Source of the DNA: a bacterium | GTDB taxonomy: Bacteria; Myxococcota_A; Bradymonadia; Bradymonadales; Bradymonadaceae | Assembly: GCA_030427705.1 (NCBI GenBank) | Contig: JAUIBR010000003.1 | Location: forward strand, 1 to 64,000 | Length of the DNA stretch: 64,000 nt | Reading direction: 5' to 3' | In this document: in pieces, positions 43,780 to 51,776 of the stretch | Layout: every line of letters begins with the position of its first letter | How positions within the stretch are numbered: position 1 is the first letter of the stretch | The notes under the pieces: model-generated | Told to the model about the DNA's origin: nothing | What the model saw: only the letters and a program-made list of their open reading frames with translations | The model's database searches: none | Position numbers and translations under genes: made by a program

Positions 43780-45195
43780 GTGAGCCAGTACGACGTTGTA
43801 GTTATCGGTAGCGGTCCAGGTGGTTATGTCGCGGCAATTCATGCCTCACAATCCGGCTTCAAGACGGCGATTGTAGAGCGTGATGAGACCGAGCGATTGG
43901 GCGGCACATGCTTGTTGCGTGGGTGTATCCCAACAAAAGCGATGCTCAATACCGCTGACCTCTACAGCAAGATGCAGCACTCCGAGGACTTCGGAATTTT
44001 GGTCGAAAATCCTTCGATCGATATGAAGAAGATGCAGAAGTACAAAGGCAAGATGGTCAAGAAGAACGCCGGTGGCGTGAAGTTCTTGATGAAGAAGAAC
44101 AAGATCGACGTCCTGCTAGGCCACGGCCGAATCGAAGGCAAAGGCAAGATCAGCGTCGAGAGCAAAGACGGAAAGAAGACCACTGTGCAGACGAAGCACT
44201 GCATTCTGGCCACAGGTAGCGCGTGTCGCGACCTTCCGTTTATCGACATGGACCACAAACTGGTGGTCAACTCCGACGATATCCTGGATTTCGAAATCGT
44301 GCCTGAGCACCTGATTGTGCTTGGTGCAGGCGCTGTCGGTTCCGAATTCGCGAGCGTCTTCCTTCGCTATGGATCGAAGGTGACCTTGGTTGAACTGATG
44401 GACCGCGTGCTTCCCATCGAAGACGCCGAAGTTAGCGCTGAAGTCGAGAAGGTCTTCAAACGCCAGGGCATGGATGTTCTGACGAGCTCGAAGATCACGG
44501 ACGTGAAAAACGACGGTAAGAAAGTTACCTGCGTGATCGAGACGGAAAAGGACGGCAAGTCGGCGTCTACAACGGTCGAAGGCTCACACCTTCTGGTCGC
44601 TGTCGGCCGCATGGCGGTTACCCAAGACGTCGGTCTGGATAAGACCAAGATCAAAACCAATGACCGCGGATTGGTCTCGGTGAACGAGTACTGCCAGACC
44701 GATGAAGATTGGGTCTACGCGATTGGCGACATCCTTGAAACGCCTTGGCTTGCGCACGTCGCATCAAAGGAAGGCATCCTCGCTGTCGACCATATCGCGG
44801 GCAAGAATCCTCGCCCCATCAACTACGAACTGGTCCCGAACTGCACGTATTGCACGCCAGAAGTTGCGTCGGTTGGACTCACCGAAGAGAAAGCCAAAGA
44901 ACGTGGATACGAAGTGAAGACGGGCGTCTTCCCGTTCTCGGCCAACGGCAAAGCGTCAATCCTGGGTCAGAACGAAGGCTTCGTGAAGCTCGTCGCGGAA
45001 GCGAAGTACGACCAGCTTTTGGGCATGCACGTTGTCGGACCGAAAGCGACCGAGCTCATCACCGAAGGCACGGTGGCCATGGAGCTTGAATCCACGGTCG
45101 ACGAGATTCTGCATACGATTCACCCGCACCCAACGCTGTCTGAAGCAGTAGGTGAAGCGGCGCACGCAGTTACCGGCCACACGCTGCATATCTAG
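43780..45195 (+). CDS. lpdA: Dihydrolipoyl dehydrogenase
   Basis: A 471-residue flavoprotein disulfide reductase, E3 of 2-oxoacid dehydrogenase or glycine cleavage complexes. The FAD motif is VVIGSGPGGYVAAI, the redox disulfide is Cys44-Cys49 (GGTCLLRGCIPTKAML), the NAD motif is LGAGAVGSEFASVF and the catalytic dyad is His450-Glu455 (HPHPTLSE). Length and all motifs are normal. The start is GTG at 43780 with GGAG upstream. No E1 or E2 gene is adjacent, so the gene is free-standing. The 3' end is followed by repeat family B. Confidence 0.96.
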   Translation: MSQYDVVVIGSGPGGYVAAIHASQSGFKTAIVERDETERLGGTCLLRGCIPTKAMLNTADLYSKMQHSEDFGILVENPSIDMKKMQKYKGKMVKKNAGGVKFLMKKNKIDVLLGHGRIEGKGKISVESKDGKKTTVQTKHCILATGSACRDLPFIDMDHKLVVNSDDILDFEIVPEHLIVLGAGAVGSEFASVFLRYGSKVTLVELMDRVLPIEDAEVSAEVEKVFKRQGMDVLTSSKITDVKNDGKKVTCVIETEKDGKSASTTVEGSHLLVAVGRMAVTQDVGLDKTKIKTNDRGLVSVNEYCQTDEDWVYAIGDILETPWLAHVASKEGILAVDHIAGKNPRPINYELVPNCTYCTPEVASVGLTEEKAKERGYEVKTGVFPFSANGKASILGQNEGFVKLVAEAKYDQLLGMHVVGPKATELITEGTVAMELESTVDEILHTIHPHPTLSEAVGEAAHAVTGHTLHI

Positions 45196-45197
45196 AC

Positions 45198-45345
45198 CAG
45201 CTCCCTGCGGTCGCGTTACAGCTCCCTGCGGTCGCGTTACAGCTCCCTGCGGTCGCGTTACAGCTCCCTGCGGTCGCGTTACAGCTCCCTGGGGTCGCGT
45301 TTCAGCTTCGCGTTTCAGCTCGCCCTTCGGGCTTCGCGTTTCAGG
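45198..45345 (+). repeat. Tandem repeat family B, about five 21-bp units plus degenerate tail
   Basis: The unit cagctccctgcggtcgcgtt is followed by one base (a/t), five times head to tail. It continues into shorter variants (cagcttcgcgttt, cagctcgcccttcgggcttcg). It begins three bases after the lpd stop. Confidence 0.93.
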
Positions 45346-45370
45346 CTTCGGCTTCGCCTCGCCGTTCTGA

Positions 45371-45874
45371 TCAAATAGGCGTCGCGTATTCTATGGATTG
45401 GTCAGGCTGAGTAGGGTCCCCAGCTAGGAACTGAATGGCTTTGAGTTTGTTCTCGTCGTTCTGTGGTCCTGTCACAATGCGCTCAACGACCACACCTTCA
45501 CTGGCGGAAACCTCGCCCATCAACATGTTCAGACCACCGCGATAGTGGACGAGCAGACGGCGGATCGCTTCCCCATCTTGAGCCCGGGATTCGTCTCGTT
45601 TGATCTTCGACCCGCTCAACTGCTCAAGCAGCCGCAGCGAGTATTTGCCCACAAGCGCTTGGTGAATCCCATCGGGGTCAGCGTATTCAGGAAGACCTTC
45701 GGGAAAGACGATATGAGCACGGATGCTGTAAAGCAGGTCGTCGACCCGGCTTTCGAATGTGTGGGTTTCTATCTTGAGGCCATCGATGCGATCTTCCTCG
45801 ATGCTCTTGCGCACCGTTCCAGGGAAGTTCGCCTCAATCCAAGTGTTGTGCGCGTGGGCATATCGCGATTTCAT
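45371..45874 (-). CDS. Unknown cytoplasmic protein
   Basis: A 167-residue soluble protein without signal peptide or recognisable motif (starts MKSRYAHAHNTW, ends DQSIEYATPI). The ATG at 45874 is preferred over the TTG two codons earlier. It is flanked on both sides by repeat family B, in inverted relative orientation, so it may ride with those repeats; nothing points to a function. Confidence 0.65.
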   Translation of the reverse strand: MKSRYAHAHNTWIEANFPGTVRKSIEEDRIDGLKIETHTFESRVDDLLYSIRAHIVFPEGLPEYADPDGIHQALVGKYSLRLLEQLSGSKIKRDESRAQDGEAIRRLLVHYRGGLNMLMGEVSASEGVVVERIVTGPQNDENKLKAIQFLAGDPTQPDQSIEYATPI

Positions 45875-45954
45875 GACCAACTCTCAGCTTATCTGTCCTT
45901 CCAAGTAAAAGGTCAGACGCACCTACATGTCGGCATATTCAAACTAAAACGCGA

Positions 45955-46068
45955 AGCTGTAACGCGACCGCAGGGAGCTGAAACGCGAAGCCCGAAGGGC
46001 GAGCTGAAACGCGACCGAAGGGAGCTGAAACGCGAACGAAGGGAGCTGGAACGCGACCGAAGGGAGCT
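45955..46068 (-). repeat. Tandem repeat family B, about four units
   Basis: On the minus strand the same 21-bp unit as at 45198 (cagctcccttcggtcgcgtt and variants) starts two bases after the kinase stop codon. Both arrays therefore read in the sense direction of the gene whose 3' end they follow. Confidence 0.92.
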
Positions 46069-46070
46069 CG

Positions 46071-47867
46071 TCAGTCTCCGACCGGGAGCAGAAGCGAGTC
46101 TTCTTTGGTCGTCGGCTCACCATCCACAGACAGAAGCCCATCGCTGTTCTTCTTTGTCTTCTTGGGCTTCGTTTTCTCAACCGGTTTTTCAGCCGGTTTT
46201 TCAACGACCTTGGTCTCCTGAGGGACCGGCTTTGGCTTCGGCTGGGTCTTCTTAGCGCGATAAACCGGCTTCTTCACAGCAGGTTTTGGTTTGGCTGCGA
46301 CCGGTGCCACTTCTGCAGGAGCGTTATTGGTTTCGGTCTCCATCTCGAGCGGCTCTTCAAGCTCTGCAGGCTCTTCGGTTGGCTCCTCGACTTCTGCCAC
46401 TTCCGTCGGCTCTTCGACCGGTTCAGGCTCTTCCTCAACCACGAGTGTCGGCTCGTTTGGATCCGCAGCGACGACGTCCTGATTGGGCGGCTGTGCTGCC
46501 GCATTCTCGCTCGGTCCAGCGAACTGGAGCACGACAATTCCGATGATCGCCAGAATAGCGATGATGGCTGCAATGGCCGCGATCGGCGGACCACCACCTT
46601 TAGCACTCTCGAGTTCAGCCGAGCTCAACGCCTGGCTCAGCCCGGAAGCGTCAGGATCATCAAATGGCATGACGATCTCGATATCCTCTTCAAACGAATC
46701 GAAATGCTCATCGACGTTGATTGCGGAAATCGGACCCGTGTTGTGTACAGACGGCTCGGACAATCCCGTAAGGAATTGGTCGCCATTCGTCAGCCGCGAG
46801 TAAATCCCGGAAAGCCGCTCCAGAACTTCGCGTGAGCTTGCTGGCCGGTCTTTGGGTTGTTTCTCCAGAAGCTGGTGGACCAACGCAGCCAGCTCAGGAT
46901 CCAAATCCGGTAGACGCTCAAGCAAGCGTGGTGGCTCCTTGTGAACATGCGCATAAGCCATGTCGCCGCTATCAAACGGCAAATCACCCACAAGGGATTC
47001 ATAGAGCGAAATCCCGATCTGATAGAGGTCAGTCTGGACCGTCAGATGGATGCCCATGACCTGCTCAGGCGCCATGTAAGCAGGCGTCCCGCGAACGCGT
47101 GTGCCGCGGATATAGAGTTCGTTGAGCGAGCGCGCCAATCCGAAGTCAATCAACTTCAGCGTGCCGTCTTGCTGAATGATGACGTTAGACGGCTTTAAGT
47201 CGCGGTGAATCAGCTCATGGTCATGCAGGTATGCGACAACCCGCGTGAGCTGGATTGCGATACGCAGAGCCTCGATCTGCTCGATACGGCGATTCTTCTT
47301 AATGAGCCGGTCGAGGTTCTCACCCAGGACGTACTCAAACACCATCAGCACGCGGCCTTCGATGGTGAGAATATCGTGAATTGCCACCAAGTTTGGATGG
47401 CTCAACGTGGCGAGGTTTCGAGCCTCGACCAAGAAGATTTGTTGGGCCTCGTCGTTGTCTTGCAGCTCGTCGCTGAGCATCTTGATGGCCACCGGCCGAT
47501 TCAAGAGCCGGTCGATTGCTTTGACGACAACACCCATTCCGCCGCGGCCCAATACCGTCTCAAACACGTATCGGTCGCCGACCATCTCGGCGATATCAAC
47601 TTGTAGCGTATTGAGCGTGCTCAGCTGGCCGGAGTCGCGCTTGCCGACATCGACAATGAACAGGGGAGAGTTCCCTTTGCGATTCACCTCGCGGGTAATC
47701 CACTCTTCATCGACCTGAATCTCGAAGACGTGCGTCCCCTGAATCAGGTCGATCGTGATTTTCCCCTCATCATCCGTGATCAACACGTTCTCGCCATCGC
47801 CCGCCAAGCGCACGAATGCACCGGCTAGAGGCTGAGACTGGTTGATAAACATGATCGAGGTGTTCAT
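46071..47867 (-). CDS. Hanks-type serine/threonine kinase with N-terminal beta-domain and membrane anchor
   Basis: 598 residues. The N-terminal 90 residues look like a carboxypeptidase-regulatory beta-sandwich (GAFVRLAGDGENVLITDDEG). The kinase domain spans about residues 100-365: glycine loop VLGRGGMGVVV, AIKML (Lys), catalytic HRDLKPSNV, DFGLARS, and TPAYMAPEQ at the activation segment. A transmembrane helix lies at about 425-447, followed by a Pro/Glu/Lys-rich exported tail. This is a PknB-like arrangement, with an unusual folded domain before the kinase. No partner phosphatase is adjacent. Confidence 0.9.
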   Translation of the reverse strand: MNTSIMFINQSQPLAGAFVRLAGDGENVLITDDEGKITIDLIQGTHVFEIQVDEEWITREVNRKGNSPLFIVDVGKRDSGQLSTLNTLQVDIAEMVGDRYVFETVLGRGGMGVVVKAIDRLLNRPVAIKMLSDELQDNDEAQQIFLVEARNLATLSHPNLVAIHDILTIEGRVLMVFEYVLGENLDRLIKKNRRIEQIEALRIAIQLTRVVAYLHDHELIHRDLKPSNVIIQQDGTLKLIDFGLARSLNELYIRGTRVRGTPAYMAPEQVMGIHLTVQTDLYQIGISLYESLVGDLPFDSGDMAYAHVHKEPPRLLERLPDLDPELAALVHQLLEKQPKDRPASSREVLERLSGIYSRLTNGDQFLTGLSEPSVHNTGPISAINVDEHFDSFEEDIEIVMPFDDPDASGLSQALSSAELESAKGGGPPIAAIAAIIAILAIIGIVVLQFAGPSENAAAQPPNQDVVAADPNEPTLVVEEEPEPVEEPTEVAEVEEPTEEPAELEEPLEMETETNNAPAEVAPVAAKPKPAVKKPVYRAKKTQPKPKPVPQETKVVEKPAEKPVEKTKPKKTKKNSDGLLSVDGEPTTKEDSLLLPVGD

Positions 47868-47944
47868 ATCTGGAACGCTCGACCCTCGCTAAAGTTAGGC
47901 TGCTGGCTAGTCACAAACGTAATGCGAAGCGATTCGCTGGTCAA

Positions 47945-49063
47945 TCAATTCGAGGTCCTAACTACGCCATTCTCAATTGAGTAATTCACAATCTCGTCTG
48001 ACAACAAGATGTAATCTCGATGGGTTGTAGTGATAAACACCTGACCATCATCGCGATCATGAAGAAACTCAAATAGATAGCGATTTCGCTCACGGTCGAG
48101 CTCGCTCGATACATCGTCGAGCAAGAGGATGGGCGCAAAACCGTATTGCTCTTCTAAGTAACGAATTTGCGCGATCTTCATCGCCAAAACGAAGGCTCGG
48201 TGCTGCCCCTGGCTTGCATATGTTTTGACTTCAAAGTCGTTCAAAGTCGCTTTGAGGTCATCACGATGCGGCCCAACCACCGTGAATCCACGCGCGCGTT
48301 CCTCGGGATAGGACGACTTTAATGCCTGCTCCAACAGCGTCTCGATATCGATCCGAGTAAGCTCGCCGGCTTTCGGCGCATTGTCCATCCAGCGAAAGTC
48401 ATAGGTCAGGTCGGCTTCAAATGACGTGTCGAATATCGATTGGAACGTCGCGTTCAAGACCGGTCTGAACTGGTCCAAAAAACCGATGCGCCGCTCGATA
48501 ATATCTGACCCATACTGGATGAGCTGTTCGTTGTAGATGTCGAGCAATGCGGCATCCACAGACTCTGATTTCAGTACCGCGTTGCGCTGCTTTAGAAGGT
48601 CTTCGTAGCTCTGGGTTTCAATGGCAAACCCGGGCCGCGCATTGAAGATCGCACGGTCGATAAATCGCCGACGCTCTGACGGAGAGCCTTTCAGAATTTG
48701 GATGTCTTCTGGACCAAAGACGATGACGTTCAACGTCCCAAAAAAGTCGCTCAAGTTTCGAACTGGGGAGTTGTTTAAGAAGACCTTCTTGCCCGTTTTA
48801 CCAATCGAGACCTTCACGATCCGCTGCATTCCACCGCGGTCAACGCGGCCTTGCAAAACGGCCTCATCTTGGTCGTGCCGAATCAAAGATTGATTGGTTT
48901 GTGGACGGAAACTCTTAACTGCGCTCAGCAGATAGATGGACTCTAGGAGGTTGGTTTTCCCCTGGCCGTTCGCGCCCGAAAACACATTGAACCGCGGATG
49001 CGGTTCAAATTCGGCGAACTCTATGTTTCGGAAATTCTCGAGCCGGAGCGCTTGAAGAAGCAT
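47945..49063 (-). CDS. recF: DNA replication/repair protein RecF
   Basis: A 372-residue SMC-like ATPase for recombinational repair at gaps and RecA loading. Walker A GANGQGKT is at residues 30-37, the family start LRLENFRNIEFAEFEP is present, the signature region is YASQGQHRAFVLAMK and Walker B is ILLLDDVSSELD. Length is typical. The ATG at 49063 directly follows the dnaN stop codon, the conserved dnaN-recF order next to many bacterial origins. Confidence 0.95.
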   Translation of the reverse strand: MLLQALRLENFRNIEFAEFEPHPRFNVFSGANGQGKTNLLESIYLLSAVKSFRPQTNQSLIRHDQDEAVLQGRVDRGGMQRIVKVSIGKTGKKVFLNNSPVRNLSDFFGTLNVIVFGPEDIQILKGSPSERRRFIDRAIFNARPGFAIETQSYEDLLKQRNAVLKSESVDAALLDIYNEQLIQYGSDIIERRIGFLDQFRPVLNATFQSIFDTSFEADLTYDFRWMDNAPKAGELTRIDIETLLEQALKSSYPEERARGFTVVGPHRDDLKATLNDFEVKTYASQGQHRAFVLAMKIAQIRYLEEQYGFAPILLLDDVSSELDRERNRYLFEFLHDRDDGQVFITTTHRDYILLSDEIVNYSIENGVVRTSN

Positions 49064-50188
49064 TTACAGACGCATTGGCATGACGACGAAGAGCATTTCG
49101 TCACGCGTCGTATCACGCACCAGGGTTGGAGAAAGGGTGTCGATGATTTCAACGGTCACTTCATCGCCGTCGACAGCGCTGAGGACGTCCAAGAGGTACT
49201 TGAAGTTGTAGCCTGCTTTGACTGCAGGACCGGTGTATTCGACCGGAACAACTTTCAGACCTTCGCCGCGATCTGGGTCCGTCGCGTAAAGCTCAAGCCC
49301 TTCGTCCGTCAGCGCCAAGCGCACATTGTGTGTCTTAGGGCTTGCGAAGAGGCTCACGAACTTAAGCGCCTGCTGAAGCACGTCTTTGTCGACCAGTGCT
49401 TTCTTGTCCGACTCTTTCGGAAGGACCTGCGTGAAGTCCGGGAACGAGCCATCAATCAGGCGAACGCTGAGCGTCAGCGGACCATGCTTGAAAACGATAT
49501 TGTTGTCTTTCAGGCCGAACGCGAGCTCGGCACCTTTGACGTCCACGACACGCTTGAGCTCGTGAAGACCCTTGCGAGGAATGATGATTCCATCACGAAG
49601 CTGTTGTGGCGTGCTGCCGCTCGCTTCGAATTTCTCGGGGTTGGCTTCGATCTTCGAGAGACGGTGTCCGTCGGTCGAGACCATGAGCAACGTGTTCGCA
49701 TCGGTAAGCTTGAAAAACGCACCTGTCAGGTTTGGGCGTGCGTCCTCGGTCGAAATCGAGAAGATCGTCTTGTCGATCATGTCCAAGAGGTGATCCGTCG
49801 CAATCGGATACATCTCAAGGCCAGTCGTTTCGGGAATTTGAGGGAAGTCGTCTGGGTGCGTACCGACAATCCGGCAGTTCACACTACCCGACTGCAGCTT
49901 CGCCCAGTGGTTATCTTCCGTCTCGATCTCAATCTCGCCATCTTCGAGATTCTTAACGATATCAAAGAGATTCTTTGCCTGGAGCGTAACGCGTCCGCTT
50001 TCGATGACCTCGCATGGGCAGGACGTCGACACAGAGATGTCCAAATCCGTTGCATGCATGGTCAGAGTATCCCCATCAGCTTCCAGCAATGCGTTGGACA
50101 AAATGGCCAGCGTGCTGCGTTGACTAACGACACCCTGAAGCTTGTAAAGCTCCGTGGATAGGTCCTCTCTGGAAATGCGGATTTTCAT
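49064..50188 (-). CDS. dnaN: DNA polymerase III beta clamp (DnaN)
   Basis: A 374-residue sliding clamp. Its start MKIRISREDLSTELYKLQGV, the central TDGHRLSKIE block and the C-terminal VVMPMRL are diagnostic of DnaN. It confers processivity by encircling DNA and is loaded by DnaX, encoded at the left edge of this window. It is translated with recF (TAA directly followed by ATG). Upstream, 50189-50606 is AT-rich with DnaA-box-like sites, consistent with an origin beside dnaN. Confidence 0.96.
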   Translation of the reverse strand: MKIRISREDLSTELYKLQGVVSQRSTLAILSNALLEADGDTLTMHATDLDISVSTSCPCEVIESGRVTLQAKNLFDIVKNLEDGEIEIETEDNHWAKLQSGSVNCRIVGTHPDDFPQIPETTGLEMYPIATDHLLDMIDKTIFSISTEDARPNLTGAFFKLTDANTLLMVSTDGHRLSKIEANPEKFEASGSTPQQLRDGIIIPRKGLHELKRVVDVKGAELAFGLKDNNIVFKHGPLTLSVRLIDGSFPDFTQVLPKESDKKALVDKDVLQQALKFVSLFASPKTHNVRLALTDEGLELYATDPDRGEGLKVVPVEYTGPAVKAGYNFKYLLDVLSAVDGDEVTVEIIDTLSPTLVRDTTRDEMLFVVMPMRL

Positions 50189-50239
50189 AGAACGCTCTTT
50201 GGTTACCGATTGAAGGCAGACAATCCACCATAGCTTTTG

Positions 50240-50590
50240 GTTGCATGCAACCTCAGTTTTGATGTGCGCAGTCGCCCGCGCGCCTTTCTTCGATGAACAT
50301 TAGATAACTAATTTTCTTTTTTCTTTATGGTACTACGTATTAGGGCATGTGATCTGTGTTTTCTATTTATAAGTCTCTTAAAATATTGGACTTTTCAAGA
50401 TCGCGTCTTTTGTTGTTTCTCTGTGGAAAACCTGTGGTCTAGCTCAGTCCCAGTTTTCCAGAGTTTCGATCACAATGTTTTCTCCACATGACTCACAGGG
50501 TTTTCCCCAGCGTTTCCCCAGTGACCTATCGTGACCCAAAAAACAGAGATCGGGTCGCGATCGAAAAACTGGCCACAGCACGGTTTTCGA
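50240..50590. other. Candidate chromosomal replication origin (oriC)
   Basis: The space upstream of dnaN has a strongly AT-rich block (about 50297-50400, with ttagataactaattttctttttt). Downstream lie DnaA-box-like 9-mers differing by one or two bases from TTATCCACA: tgtggaaaa (50422-50430), ttctccaca (50480-50488), ttttcccca (50501-50509) and gtttcccca (50512-50520). Several GATC sites are also present. This is pattern evidence only; dnaA is not in the window. Confidence 0.55.
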
Positions 50591-50606
50591 ACACAATATC
50601 CGTGTA

Positions 50607-51776
50607 ATGCGCGGAACTAGCCAAGAAGAGCAAAAAGAGGCGGAGCTGCAAATCAACGAAGGCCATGTCATGCGCGCGGCCGTGTTGGTGATCGCTACCG
50701 CTGTAGTTACGGCGATGCTCTACATTGGGCGTTCGGTCCTGATCCCAACAGCTCTGGCCATTTTCCTGTCGTACATCCTGGCGCCGATGGTGTCGTGGAT
50801 GAGCGAGCATGAATTCGGTGGGAAGTTTCGGATTCCCAGGTCCATCTCAACCACCTTCGTGGTGTCTTTGTCGCTGACACTATTGGTGTTCTTGGGTGTG
50901 TTCATCGTCAACGAGGTCGCCGACCTTGCGAGTGAGCTGCCGGAATACGAAGAGACGATGAACGACAACTTTCAGGCCGTTCGTGAGGACATCACAGCCT
51001 GGCAACGGCAGTTCGAGGAGTCGTATCTGCAGCCGATCCGGCGCGAAGATGCGCCCGTGGAGCAGCAACGAGACAGCCAAGACGAAGAGATTCGCGTGAT
51101 GTTGGAGCAGGGCTCGACCGAGCTCTGGACCTCTATTTCGTCGTACGTCTTCGGCAGCATCACATCGATTCTGGCCTTCACTGGCCAGGCCACCATGTGT
51201 TTGTTTGTGCTGTTCTTCATCCTGCTTGAAGGCCCAGTTCTTCGCACAAAGACCATCAATCTGATGGGGACATCCCTGCGGCGTCGGCGAATCGTGCTTG
51301 AGATCATGCATAACGTGAACGAGGACGTGCAGCGCTACCTCTTCAACCGTGTGGTCACGAATATCGTCTTGGCCTTGTTGGTCGGCCTGATCTTCTATGT
51401 GTATGGCTTGCGCTATGCGTTTCTGATTGGCGTGTTCGCTGGCATCTTCAATTTCGTGCCGTATCTGGGCCCCGCTGTGGGTTCCATCTTCCCAATTGCT
51501 GTGGCCTACATGCAGTTCGGCGATTGGAAAAACGTCGCCTGGATTCTGTTTATATACATGTTCCTGACGGGCATGGAAGGCAACGTCATCACCCCCATCG
51601 TCTTGGGTCGACACCTGAAGCTCAACAGCCTCGCCGTGCTGCTTGCCTGTATCTTCTGGGGTTGGTTGTGGGGTCCGATCGGGCTGTTCCTGGCTGTCCC
51701 AATCATGGCTGTGTTCAAGGCCATGAGCGAGCATATCGATGGGATTCGGCCGATGGGCGAGCTGCTAAGAGGCTAG
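50607..51776 (+). CDS. AI-2E family transporter (PerM-like permease)
   Basis: A 389-residue inner-membrane protein with about eight hydrophobic segments: two at the start (AAVLVIATAVVTAMLY), a hydrophilic coiled segment (about 110-170) and the conserved FNFVPYLGPAVGSIFP and LNSLAVLLACIFWGWLWG blocks of the AI-2E/PerM family. Members export small molecules or ions; the substrate here is unknown. Its last 12 bases overlap the end of the convergent RecD2 gene. It lies on the other side of the candidate origin from dnaN. Confidence 0.9.
   Translation: MRGTSQEEQKEAELQINEGHVMRAAVLVIATAVVTAMLYIGRSVLIPTALAIFLSYILAPMVSWMSEHEFGGKFRIPRSISTTFVVSLSLTLLVFLGVFIVNEVADLASELPEYEETMNDNFQAVREDITAWQRQFEESYLQPIRREDAPVEQQRDSQDEEIRVMLEQGSTELWTSISSYVFGSITSILAFTGQATMCLFVLFFILLEGPVLRTKTINLMGTSLRRRRIVLEIMHNVNEDVQRYLFNRVVTNIVLALLVGLIFYVYGLRYAFLIGVFAGIFNFVPYLGPAVGSIFPIAVAYMQFGDWKNVAWILFIYMFLTGMEGNVITPIVLGRHLKLNSLAVLLACIFWGWLWGPIGLFLAVPIMAVFKAMSEHIDGIRPMGELLRG

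Noticed and set aside
48998-50161. Plus-strand open frame of 387 codons opposite dnaN
   Set aside because: It is a codon-bias shadow of dnaN, has no family resemblance, and dnaN is unmistakable.
50880-51734. Minus-strand open frame opposite the AI-2E permease
   Set aside because: His/Gln-rich shadow composition and no start signal.
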